Assembly: GCA_017163975.1 (NCBI GenBank)
Contig: JAFFSR010000280.1
Coordinates: 868,001-932,000 of the forward strand
Length of the DNA stretch: 64,000 nucleotides
From: Anastatus disparis
Lineage: Eukaryota > Arthropoda > Insecta > Hymenoptera > Eupelmidae
Reading direction: 5' to 3'
The translations under genes were made by a program, and so were the position numbers. The notes under the pieces were generated by a model. It did no database searches. It was not told the origin of the DNA and saw only the letters and a list, made by a program, of their open reading frames with translations. The first letter of the stretch is position 1. Every line of letters begins with the position of its first letter. Below are positions 53,242-64,000 of this stretch, piece by piece.

Positions 53242-56200
53242 GTAAGTATTCGACCTTATTTCATAATAAATGTTTTCCATACTTTCAAAAATAACAGTAT
53301 TCGTTCTATGAATATGAATTATAGTTTAATATAAACAATCACGTACATATATGGGATATTTTAAATGAATTTGTAAGGTAAAAAATTAAAAATCGCTAAA
53401 AGTCTGGAAATATTTTCTATATTTTTTCATCCAAACGATTTTTAAATGAATATTTCATTTCAATAATTATTAACTTTTTGTAAAATATGATTAAAATATT
53501 TTTTTTAAATAACACGTAGAATACACTTGAATTTTTTCTAATTGCAATATAAAAATTTAATTTATTTAGTTTGTAGAAAAAGACTTTATCAAATCCAAAA
53601 GCCGTTTGGATTAAATTTGATTTTTATTGGTCCCTTTTCTCATTTTTCTATTAATAAATTGAAAGAATTTCATCCATGCATCTGTCATCATAATAATTCC
53701 TTGAGTTCATAAAAATTTGTTTAAATATAAGAATTTTAAAATCATTGAAATTTCGTAGTATTTGGACTTCGACAATCTGCCAGAAACAAATTTCTCGTGT
53801 CAAGGCAAGGTGATTGGCGGATACTATGCTGACGTTGAGGCTGGCTGCCAGATGTTTCACGTTTGTACTATCGGACAAAAAGGTAAATAACGGCATTTAT
53901 ATATTTATAAGCTTTGAGCTATTATGCACATACGTTTAAATGCTATTGTATGTACGATATCAATAATCGATCTTGCATTTGATTTACTTTTACTACGTTC
54001 CAATGTCTTATTTTTTTTCTCTTAAGGACGTTGGTTTGCTTTTTTTTTTTATTTTATGCATGATAAAAACAGTTACCAACTTATGAAGAAAGTAATGCTT
54101 ATTTGAAATATTATTTGTTTAAAATTGTTAATAAAATAAAACTTTTGTATTTTTTTCAATATTATAATATTATTTTTTTATTATTTATATAAAATTTTAG
54201 AAATAATTATATTTCAAAAAGTATTATTATTAAACTCATAGTAAATTTTTTAATTCAAAAAAATAATTTTGAAAATTAACGGGACGCATGCACTTAAAAA
54301 AATTGTACATATATCAGAGAAAACATAAAATTTCATGATTAAAAATTTGAAAACAGTCGTGTATTTCCATTTATATAAAATGTTTATAAATAAAATTTTT
54401 TATTTGCGATTGTTAATGTAAGAACTATATAAGGTTAGTAAAGTCAATGTCGTGCACGAGCTGGTACACTATTCAATAGCGACCTTCTTTTGCTTCAGGT
54501 GATTTATCAGCCATCCTTAATTTCTTATTTAAATTAAACCCATCGTATTATATTAAAAATCAAAAAATATCGACTTTCATTGTAAAAAAATCGTTCCTCA
54601 AACGTTTATATTATAAAAAAACTTTGATTCAACGACAATAAATTAAATTAAATTAAATTTTTTTTTCGTTCTTCAACATAAAATACAATTTTCGCATAAT
54701 TAGAGAGACTTTTATAATAATAGCAGCTATTTTTTATGATATTTTGAGATTCATAAAATTAACAGTAAGTTAATAAAGATGTAAAAATTATTATGTCACC
54801 GTAAAAAATATATTCAATAACTTTTTTTAATTGACAAATAAAAACTTTTGTTTCATGATTGCATATTTCCATCAATAAAATTATATTCATCATAAAATAT
54901 AAATGTAATAAATTTAAATAATATTAAATAATTAATTAATAAATTATAAAATTAATTGCTCGTACAATATTTCATAAAATTTTGCAATATATCTTAAAGA
55001 ATCTTGTTATAATTCATTAATACATCTTGTTTAAATTTTGTAACTTTCGTAAAAGTAGTATTACTTTTGACTTGCATAATAACATCTTATAATAATAAAA
55101 ATAAAACTACAGTACAAGATATTATAAATAAAATGCAATAGTTTTTGCTTCTATAATTTTTCTAACTCTTAACAAATTGCTTGATGATAAACGCTTGAGG
55201 CAAAAAGAGCTTGTTTGCTTCTCAATGCTTGACGCAAAAGTAGAATTGTATTATACACGAAATCCCCAAAATAACGATGAATTCTTCATCCTGAGATGTG
55301 GTTGCAGATGAAATAATGGACATTAAGTTCCTTTGTTTGAATGGAACCGTTTTCGATCAAGAGACCAGAGTCTGTGAAAGAGTCGACGAAGTTGATTGCA
55401 GTAAGAGCGAACGGTTCTATAACCTTAACCTCGAGCTTTATGGAAATCATGCCGTGACACTCAGGTAATAATAATTATTATTGTAAATGATTAAAATTAT
55501 ATGTTATGTATATAATAAAATTATATCATTTTGTAAAATTATCAGTTAACACCTTTTTTAATGTTTCTATATTTGTTAATTTACTGTATTCAAATATAGA
55601 TATAATTAAAAATTATAAAATCATCTTGGTAAAATATATATTTTTATTTTAATTATATATCTTGTTAGAAAAATAAGAAATCTTGAATGTTAACTTTACT
55701 TTTGGATAAACGTTTTCAAATTTAAAGAATTTACTAATAATTCTCACATGTTATAAAAACATTTTATATGAAAATGTAATTATTTATATTTATATTATAT
55801 ACATATAATTATTTATATAATAAGTAATTTAACAAATCACATGAAGATAAATTTAAGTTATTTTAAGACAAGTATGAATTCTTTAATTGTAGATGATTTT
55901 ATCAATTCTTTAAAAATGATTATTTTTTTTAAAAATAAAATATGGTATTATTTCTGTATGAACATTAATAAAACGATAATTCGAAAATTTATATTTTCAA
56001 ATCTTTTCAGCAGCAGAGAAGTAAAATAATTTACAGTAAAGATAAAAAGTATATATACACACATATATGTTATTGACATGACAGTAATCTTAATGTGCTA
56101 GAATTTTTATGCAATTAATATGAGCTTACAGCACAATCAACCGAGAGTTTCGTAGCACAAAACAAAGTTGTGCAAAAAAAAAAGAAAAAAAAATATTGTC

Positions 56201-59200
56201 TTTCTAAACGATTGTTATCGAATAAAATTGTCCATTATTACTATACGGTGCCGCGCGCCGCCCAACGCTTTTGATTCTATATATAAATAAAGATCTAGAC
56301 CGCGATAACGTCATTGCTGGAGCTGAGACACGTTCAGGATAATTATTGCCGATCAATCGACAGGCTCGATAGATTACGATGTTTACTCTTTCTTTCTCTT
56401 TCTATCATATTGACTGTTGGACGGTTATAAACTCATAAATGCGATTTCGTAAGGACCTTACATATACTTGAGTAATACAGAGAACCTTATTTTTTTTTCT
56501 CTCTTGGCAATATAATGAATTTTTTTTTTCTGTCCATCAACTGTGCAAAGCTAATTTTTGAGTCAATAAAATATTTTTATATTCCATTTAACCGTATTTA
56601 ATTCTGTTAACTGGTGGATTTAAAGCAGAAAATCACTTGAATAAAACGTATGGTCATTCAATATTATCATAATATTGACAATAAATTATGTATTGGCATT
56701 AAAAACTTGTAGGATATAAAAATAACAAATTACAAGTATACATTTATTGAGCATGTAAGAATTTACTTAACACCACAAACAATTAAAATAAAAATAGAAT
56801 ATTTTTAATTTTTTTGAATGAAGATTTTTTCTGTACATGCAATTCAATTCAAGATATTATTAAATTTTTAATTTTTGTTGAATGCTACAATATATTATTA
56901 ATCTGATGATAAATATCAATTCATTTTAAAAATAATTTGAACTCGTTAAATCATAGACTCTTAAAATAATTTCAAATGCTTCATGTAAAAAAATTATTTT
57001 TTCAATTTTATTTTATTTTTTCAAAGTTTTTTTTATAAATTTTGACCATTTAAATTTTCTCAATGTAATTTATACTATTTCTACATTCTATATATTACAA
57101 TATTCAATAAACTTTTAACAAAAATGAAAAATTAAATGATAAAATGTTTCTATGATATACATGGGTAATTCTTTCATACTTTTAAAAATCATGTTACTGC
57201 GTCATTTCTCCTAAATATGAGATAGCACATCTTGTTAGCAAATGTTCACTGATTTATTGAGTTATTAGAAACTAATTTTGTTATATTTTTAATGATAATT
57301 AGACGTGTCATTTTATGGCGGATGGGGAAAAGAGGTTTTTTTTTTGAAATTTAAATGTTACCAGGCCATGTAAAATGATAAATTATCGCTATAAAAAAAA
57401 TGACTACTGCTTTTTTGATTTAAAATTCACACCAAAGCTTTATCTATACACATACTTTTGGAAAATCAAGAGCATGGGTGTGTGCCTGTTAACAAAAGTA
57501 CTTTCTGAAAGGTTATTAAAATGTTACCAAAAATTTATATATTTTACTTTTTTCTATAAAATACGATGCTGTAAAAAAGACTATTCAGCGGTGACATTTT
57601 AAACTACATCAAAAGGTAATATTTAGAATCACAAAGAGAAATTTTTTTATTAGGAACGTGTGCCTAGTGTAGATAAAGTTCTTTGTTCGTTTGAAATTAT
57701 ACTTAAAAAACGTGACTCACTTTTTGAAAATAGGTTTTTATCCACTAATATGAAAACCTAAGCTTTGATTCACCTTTTCTCTGTTGTGAACTTTGTAATT
57801 TACTATTTTATAATACTCAATGTAATCTTTAAGTTGCTTTTGAAGTATTATTTCGAGTATTCTGGAAATCATTGAATTTTTCCCGGCTATTAAATTTTCC
57901 AAATTTACATCGATTACCTAGTTTCTATCAATGTTTTAATTCTAAAGAGTTTAAACTTTAAAAAGCTCAGTTTTAGTATGTATTTAATAGCTTACACCTA
58001 GAACATTAAGTTGAATCATCACTGAAATTTCTAGATTTAAAAACTGATTTTCTAATTTCGAGATTTTGTTTATATAACCGTGATTTTTCTATTATTCATA
58101 ATGCTACGATGCTAAGATTATTTATCAAAATTTTTCGATTGTTATATTTTTTAATGTTTATTAAATAAACTAAAATGTTTGGTTAAAAGGAATATAAGTA
58201 TTTTAATTCGAAAACATAAACTATACAAATCTATGTCAAATTTCATACCCTAAGATTGACAATTTTAGCAAAAATAAATTGATATTCCACTCACTTATGA
58301 TTTGTAATCAGCAATCCCAAAAGCCATTGGGTAACTAATATCACTCAATTTTAATACCCGAATCGCCAAAAATGAATTTTCCAAAAAATTGCCATTACTG
58401 GCATATTTTATTTATTACAAAAAATTTTGTAATTATTAATGTAAATTGCGTATTTAAATATTTTCTGTAACATATTAAACATGTAAAAATGAAAAAGCTC
58501 AATGGGAAATGATCTATTATAGCCCAAAATACTTAAAAACTGATCTGAGATAGGTAAAATATTATACCTGGGTGTGATAATAATGAATATATTCAAATGT
58601 CTTATATTAAAAAAAGCTATCTTCAAAAGTGAGTAATGCGATTTTTTCTTTTATTATCATTTTAATATATCAACATTTAAAAAAAATAAATTTGATACAT
58701 GTGTCTTCAATTTTTTTAAATTTATTGAAAGTAAATTTTAGCACTATGAAAAATTTACTCGAAAATCTGTCTTTTGATGTTTGTTAAAAAGACTACCCTT
58801 AAAAGTGAGTAACACGATTTTTTTCTTTCATTATAATACGTCAACATTCAGAGAAAATTAGTTTTATACGTGTGCCTGTATTTTTTTTTTTTAATTATTT
58901 GCAGGTGAAATTTTAACATTATGAAAGATTTACCCACATATCACATACCAATATGATTGGTTGATTCTCAATAACTTAAATATCTGATTTTTCATCTTAG
59001 TCTTCACGAGGAAGAAGACGATGACGATTCCACGGAGTCTCGAGAAGAGCATCAGCAACAACAGCAACAGCACATGACCTCGGCTAGACCGAGTACCACA
59101 AGTACTACAACCACGACCACCTTGCGACCTAGTCAACCATCAACCACCTCATCAAGTAATGTTTATCAACAACATCCAACTGGGTATCCTCAACATTACC

Positions 59201-62200
59201 AGCCACGACCAGCCTTCCCGTCAGTTCAAACAAGCCAATCAAATACTCATTATGATGATAAGAATGGCGGATACCATCATCAGTATATTTTCCATAATGA
59301 CGAAAGAAATAATAATAATCAAGCTACGTCTTATCAACTTTTTAGTAATCAGGGAGGTAGCTCGACAACACCGACACCACCGCAGGTTCATCAGCAGGTA
59401 TGAATTTTGTTTAATAAATTTCTATTTATCATGAAGCTATCATAAATGATAAAAAATAAATAACTCAATAAAGTAGCTGGATGTAAATGAAATACATCGC
59501 TAATGAATTAAATCAATATAATATTAACCACCGACTGAGAAGAATAATTAAAATGTGCTATATTTAAAAAATGTATCCTATTACTTATTTTTAAGTTTTT
59601 AATAGTTTATTAAATTTATTATTGTTGATGCTTTTGAAAATATTAAAAATAATGGAATTATTCATAGGTACGATATAGTTCGACAGCAAGTCCACAAATA
59701 ATTCACAATGAGCCATCAACAGTAACACCCCTTCAATACCACGTTCAATCGGCATCATCTACGATTCAAACTCTTCTTAATAACAATGCTAATAACCCGG
59801 CTTTGATTAATCCACTGTTTCATAATCATGGAATTGCTAGTACAACAGAGCAATTTAACGTTCACAATAATAATCCACGCGAAATTGCTGAATATCAAGA
59901 TAATTCGGAAGAGGAAGAGGAGAAGCAAGAAGAAAGAAGACCTCTGGAACCTATACAATCGACCAATAAAGGAAAGGTAGGCATATTGTATTTATAAAAT
60001 AAATTTTATTTGAAAATTTTTATTCTGAAATGTACATAAAATCTGAAAATAATCAATCTGATTTACTTTTAGGTCTCAAAATTGACAATTTCTCCAATAC
60101 CTCAACAAGAAAATCACCCGACTGTCATTCAAACAAAAAGTAGTCAAAGCTCTTTACAACAACAAAAAATATCTATTAATTATTTACCTACTCCAAGCCC
60201 AGTTCAAACAACTATCAATGCCTTTTATCCAACTCAAAAACCTCAGAAACAACAAAATAATCAACAAGTAACTCAACATATTCATGTTCCACCACCACCT
60301 TCAATCCCTCAACTGAAGCCTCATCAGATTACAATAAATTTGCCTCCACCGGATATTCAGCGAATAGTTCAGAACCCATCACCACTTTTGCCTTCACAAT
60401 CAAGAGTAATTGTTACAGCAAAAGCTAGTGTAAGTGATGAATCAGGAAGACCTTTGAATGCAAGTCAATTAATTACACTTCCTCTTCCAACAATTCCATC
60501 AAATTACGATGATTATAAAGAAGGTGATGAATCTTTCGATCCATTTTATAGAGATGTTCCAAAAATACGAAATGATAGACGTATTATAATACATAGAAAA
60601 ATTGAATCAAATAATAGAAGAAAGAAAAGATCAACTGATTATGAAGAAAATGAAGAAAGTAATCCATCTGAAGAAGTTATATTTAATGCTGAAATTAAAG
60701 ATATAAAAGATCTCAAAGAAAATCTCCCTATAATTAAAGCAATACTTTTTGGATTACCATTGCCTGATAATGCAGAATCTCTTAATCAGGAAAATATGAA
60801 TTCTCGAAAACCAGATATCGATCAACCAAGGAAAAATTTATACGTTGAAAATGAATCGAAAAAAGACGTTTCTTACGAAAATATTGACAAAGTAAGTAGT
60901 GCGGAAAATGTTAGAGCTTTACCGAGTCAAGTCGAAGAAACTGAAGAAGAATATGTAGATGTGGAAGTTCCTGGAACAACTCAAACTTCTGAGACAAAGG
61001 AAGCCGTGAAAAGTGTAGATGAGTCTATAGGAACAAGTTTTCAACGTGAAATAAGTTTTAACCCTATAATAGTTAAACACGATGCAGCTGATGCAGAACC
61101 AAAAGATGTAGTTCAATTATTTTTACATGCAGTTGATGGCAATAATTCTTTATCTAATAATGGAAATTCTTCAGTTAAATCAGAAGTTCTTAGTACTTTA
61201 AATGACACAGCATCTACAAACAATAAGACTGATAAAATTAGACAAGAACTGTTACAGACACGATCTTCTACTAATTCCAATAAATCTAATAGAAGAAAAC
61301 ATCAAAATAATGACTCTATCGAAGAATCTGAAGAATATTTACCTCGTAGAAATAGTCGTATAAGTAAACCCAAGTCATCCAGATATTACGATGAATATGA
61401 TGTAAGTGAAAGTATAGAATCCAGCTCAAGGCAGAGACCTAATAGAGTAAGACAAAGACCAAAAGATAGACGAATTTCAATTTATAGAGATGATTATATA
61501 GATGAAGATGATATAATAGATGAAGAATATGGCGAAGAAGATATAGATAGAAATCGAAAAGCTACATTGCGAAGAGGTTTACAAGGACGAAGGGTACCGT
61601 ATAGAAATCGAAATAGACATTTTGATTATGATGATGATGTAGAAGTTGATGAAAAACCAAGAACAAGAATAAAAGCTTCGAATCCTTCTGGTAGAGTTAG
61701 AAGCAGGCCATATTCTGATAGAATTTCTGAAGATAGAAGACGCAGGCCGGAATCAGGAAGAAGAAAAAATATTAGAAGACGACCAATAAATTTAGAAGAT
61801 AAGGTTTTACAAAATAAAAACGAAACAATCAGTAATCACACTTTAGAAGAATCAGAAACGAAATCGTCTAAAGATATTAATCCACCTGTAATATTACATA
61901 AAGATAAAGAGATCCCAAAAGTATCTTCAAAAACTGAACGGGATAAACAACGTCAAGCATCAAGTAGAAAACGATACAATAGTTTGGAAAGAGACGAGGA
62001 ATTTCTCGGAGAGCAAAAGGATGATTATTTAGAAGAAAAAATATCTCATCCAGATGAATATAATGAATCAGTCGAAAGAGACGCTCCAGATGATTATGTA
62101 GATTATATAGAATTAAGAGATCGGGTACGCAGAGTGGGACCAGGAAATCGAAGAAACAGAAATAGATTTGATGACGAACCAGAACCAATTCCAAGAAGAA

Positions 62201-64000
62201 AATCTAACCGTAGAGATAAAAGTCGAAAATTCATTCAAGAAGTAAAAGCCGAAGAAGAAACGATAAGAGCAAAAATTGAATACGATGATATGGAATCTAC
62301 AACAATATCAGATCATCATAATTCGAAAACGACGGATGCACCACTAGAATTTACTATTCCTGATGATGAAAATACTTCACAAGAATATGAAGATTATAGT
62401 TCCAAAACCACCTCAAAAGGTGATTATGATGCTGTTAATACAGAATTGCCAGAAGATATAAAAACAACTACAGAAGATATAAGTACAGAAGGGGTATTTA
62501 AATTTACTGATGAGCTACCACCAATAGAAAAGAAAGATGATGTACAAAAAACGGAAAATCAAAACCACAGAACGACCACGACAGAAGAAGATTATGTTGA
62601 TGACAATTATGAGCCTGAAAGTTATACTGAACCTAAAGTTAAGAAAACTTTGTCTTCAATACTAGAATCTAAAGAAGAAAATGAAAAGCATGTTCTTACG
62701 ATAAATGATGAGCCAAAAGAATTAAAAGTTATAAATAATAATAATAATAAAGTTGCAAATATTAGTGACATTAAATTAGAAGTTAAAGATGAATATGATG
62801 AAGTTTATGATGATAGACTAGAAAGTACAACGATCTTACTGTCTACTGAAGAGTATGATTATCCTGAAACTACGACTGATATAATTACTCCTACTACCTC
62901 AGCTTCTATTCCAACATCATTATTTTTCGCTTCACCCTCAACTGCAAAGACAACAACTAAAAATCCAACTACAACTACAATCACATATGAGCCTACGACA
63001 ATAATAACAACAACAACAACCACTACAACAACTCCAACACCTGAACTTTTGATAACAACTACTACTACACCTGAACCTACAACAACAACTACCACTACAC
63101 CTGAACCTACGACAACTACTACAACTACTACTCCAAGTTCATCGGTACCGATTATATCCACAACAGTGAGGTCAAAAACAACTTCCAAATTTTTCAAACC
63201 GATTGCGTTCCGAAAGAATTATGCATTTGTACCACCTTCAACAACGCCTAATCCAGTAGTGATAAGGCGCGGACAGCCATTATCTGGCCCTAAACCCACA
63301 AAACCACCTCTATCTTACAATGAATTAGCTCCAAAACCGGTCATCAGAAGGTTACCCTTGTTATCAAGAACTACCACAACTACGTCTGAAGCAACATTAT
63401 TAGAAGAAGCTATTATTGCTGATATTTCTAAACAATTTGAAGAAAACTATCCTCCAACGACAACCATAAATTATGTTTCCCAAGGTTCAAAATTGTACAA
63501 TAACAAATTAAAAACCAATGAAGTTACAACTGAAGACTTCGATTCCACGACATTAAATCAAACACCAATAGAAGAAACATCTACATCGCTGCCATCAAGA
63601 CATAATCAGATACAATCAAAAGAGCAAGGTTTTGATAATGAAGTACCAAAACAAAGTCCAGATTCTACTGATTCAAACAATGTACCACAAAAATCTGAAG
63701 ATTCAATAGCAGAAACATCAAAATCAGAAATGGAAACAACAACTTTGGATAAAAATTCACCTAAACTGGAAATGACAACTAGAAGAGATTTCAACATGAA
63801 ACTCTTAGACGTTCAAACAACGACAATAAGAACTACTAAACCTTCTGAGCGACGAAAATTGGAACTTACATCTGTAAAAACACAAGTTAATAAAAGTAAT
63901 CAAGGTCCAAAACAATTACCAGGATTTAATTGCTTAGAAAAGGAAATGTATCGATTTTATGGTGACTATCGAGACTGTCGACTATTTCATTATTGTTCAC
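53180..64000 (+). CDS. Secreted mucin-like protein with two chitin-binding (CBM14/peritrophin-A) domains, partial at both ends
   Basis: Six exons join with matching phases: 53180-53241, 53759-53882, 55308-55464, 59001-59397, 59668-59976 and 60073-64000. Together they encode about 1,658 residues, counted from the first full codon of exon 53180. Residues about 34-95 form a complete CBM14 domain. Its six cysteines are spaced C-x15-C-x5-C-x14-C-x12-C-x7-C, with the aromatic GGYYAD and FHVC motifs typical of the family. After it come acidic and poly-Gln/Thr/Pro sequence, a long Arg/Asp/Glu-rich stretch and a Thr-Pro-Glu block. The last residues (GFNCLEKEM...FHYCS) hold the first three cysteines of a second CBM14 domain, C-x14-C-x5-C. 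CBM14 domains bind chitin, so a cuticle or extracellular-matrix protein is inferred. It resembles insect CPAP-type proteins, but most CPAP1 proteins have one domain and no such linker. Neither the start codon nor the C-terminus is visible, and I do not recognise a specific orthologue. Confidence 0.88.
53242..53758 (+). other. Intron
   Basis: GTAAGT...TTTCGTAG intron, phase 0. AT-rich and without ORFs on the coding strand. An 81-codon minus-strand frame overlapping the next exon is a shadow. Confidence 0.6.
53759..53882 (+). CDS. Coding exon, first half of N-terminal CBM14 domain
   Basis: The acceptor is TTTCGTAG and the donor is GTAAAT. The exon opens in phase 0 with YLDFDNLPETNFSCQG and carries cysteines 1-3 of the chitin-binding domain (FSC, AGC, HVC). 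It ends one base into a codon. Family recognition is strong because the residues between cysteines 1 and 3 (GGYYADVEAGCQMFHVC) follow the CBM14 pattern. Confidence 0.9.
53883..55307 (+). other. Intron splitting the CBM14 domain
   Basis: GTAAAT...GGTTGCAG intron, phase 1. AT-rich throughout, with nothing recognised inside. Confidence 0.8.
55308..55464 (+). CDS. Coding exon, second half of N-terminal CBM14 domain
   Basis: The acceptor is GGTTGCAG and the donor is GTAATA. The G left over from the previous exon plus AT makes Asp, giving DEIMDIKFLCLNG. Cysteines 4-6 are present (FLC, RVC, VDC), including the typical LCLNGTVFDQET segment. The domain is followed by SERFYNLNLELYGN, and the exon ends two bases into a codon. 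The 1.4-kb intron before it splits the chitin-binding domain in the middle. Confidence 0.9.
55465..59000 (+). other. 3.5-kb intron with an island and a direct duplication
   Basis: GTAATA...CATCTTAG intron, phase 2. A less AT-rich island at about 56150-56500 contains GTGCCGCGCGCCGCCCAACG and a TATA-like TATATAAATA at 56279. It could be an enhancer or internal promoter, but there is no direct support. A diverged direct repeat lies at 58609-58937. Confidence 0.75.
58609..58937. repeat. Diverged tandem duplication in intron
   Basis: Two segments of about 155 bases, at about 58609-58765 and 58783-58937, share AAAAGTGAGTAAYRCGATTTTTT, ATRYGTCAACATT-like, GATACATGTGTCTTC/TATACGTGTGCCTGT and ACTATGAAAAATTTACTC/ATTATGAAAGATTTACCC blocks in the same order. 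Period is about 175 bases. Confidence 0.6.
59001..59397 (+). CDS. Coding exon, acidic/poly-Gln then Ser-Thr-rich linker
   Basis: The exon follows TTTTTCATCTTAG and ends at a GTATGA donor. The AG from the previous exon plus T makes Ser, then LHEEEDDDDSTES, a six-Gln run flanked by His, and Thr-rich sequence (STTSTTTTTTLRPSQPS). It continues with His/Gln/Tyr-rich sequence and ends ...PPQVHQQ in phase 0. The composition is that of a disordered, probably O-glycosylated linker. Confidence 0.85.
59398..59667 (+). other. Short intron
   Basis: GTATGA...TTCATAG, 270 bases, phase 0, between two linker exons. Confidence 0.8.
59668..59976 (+). CDS. Coding exon, low-complexity linker
   Basis: The exon follows TTATTCATAG and ends at a GTAGGC donor. 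It is exactly 103 codons long and phase 0 at both ends, so skipping it would keep the frame. It reads VRYSSTASPQIIHNEPST..., then an Asn-rich stretch and an acidic tract (EEEEEKQEERRPLEP). No recognised domain is present. Confidence 0.82.
59977..60072 (+). other. Short intron
   Basis: GTAGGC...ACTTTTAG, 96 bases, phase 0, with in-frame stop TAA just after the donor side, so it must be removed to reach the large exon. Confidence 0.82.
60073..64000 (+). CDS. Large coding exon, disordered linker ending in a truncated CBM14 domain
   Basis: The acceptor is ATTTACTTTTAG. The frame stays open for at least 1,308 codons, to the window edge. In order, the exon holds a Pro/Gln-rich start and a dibasic site RRKKR-S at 60616-60633. 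Next is an Asp/Glu-Arg/Lys-rich tract of several hundred residues (about 61300-62200) with many Arg pairs and DEYD/DDYIDEDD-type clusters. A Thr-rich block with PEPTTTT repeats follows at about 62940-63140, then further Ser/Thr/Glu sequence. It ends in GFNCLEKEMYRFYGDYRDC, RLFHYC and S, the start of another CBM14 domain. The exon is unusually long for this AT-rich gene. Remaining domain cysteines should lie beyond 64000. Confidence 0.9.

Noticed and set aside
62859..63197. A Val-rich 112-codon minus-strand frame
   Set aside because: It is the complement of the Thr-rich coding block on the plus strand (ACA/ACT read backwards as TGT/AGT in another frame), so a shadow.

Overview
The window is eukaryotic, AT-rich DNA, most likely from an insect. 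Three observations support this: GT-AG introns, a tRNA-derived SINE family plus several terminal-inverted-repeat transposons, and one gene whose protein carries an arthropod-type chitin-binding domain (CBM14, peritrophin-A). CpG is not visibly depleted, which would suit Hymenoptera, but that placement is only a guess.

Only one protein-coding gene can be supported. It lies on the + strand from about 53.18 kb and runs off the right edge. Six coding exons join in phase: 53180-53241, 53759-53882, 55308-55464, 59001-59397, 59668-59976 and 60073 to beyond 64000. They give about 1,658 residues without a stop. The protein has a complete six-cysteine CBM14 domain near its N-terminus and a very long disordered, charged and Thr-rich middle. 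A second CBM14 domain is cut by the window edge after its third cysteine. The most likely role is a secreted mucin-like chitin-associated (cuticle or extracellular-matrix) protein. The start codon is not in exon 53180-53241. A possible tiny first exon at 5041-5056 would complete a signal peptide across a 48-kb intron, but this is speculative.

The first 53 kb has no convincing coding sequence. It is either a giant first intron or intergenic DNA. AT-rich stretches alternate with less AT-rich islands of a few hundred bases, each with CpG-bearing alternating purine/pyrimidine tracts. Mobile elements are scattered through it. There are four copies of one tRNA-headed SINE (about 7.0, 19.9, 34.0 and 40.7 kb). 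There is a 319-bp pogo-like TIR element at 11.0 kb, a near-perfect 417-bp foldback at 17.2 kb, a TTAA-flanked TIR element at 21.6 kb and a foldback with TTAA at its ends at 34.7 kb. Two nearly identical 1.34-kb elements lie in opposite orientation at 35.9 and 38.8 kb. Each contains a tRNA-like module, and the second sits inside an older element with 80-bp TIRs. A 20-bp tandem repeat lies 310 bases upstream of a GC-rich block at 20.3-20.9 kb.

The most interesting signals are paired base changes in the 3' hairpin of the SINE copies, the twin 1.34-kb elements with an embedded tRNA-like sequence, and the two-CBM14 mucin-like gene.
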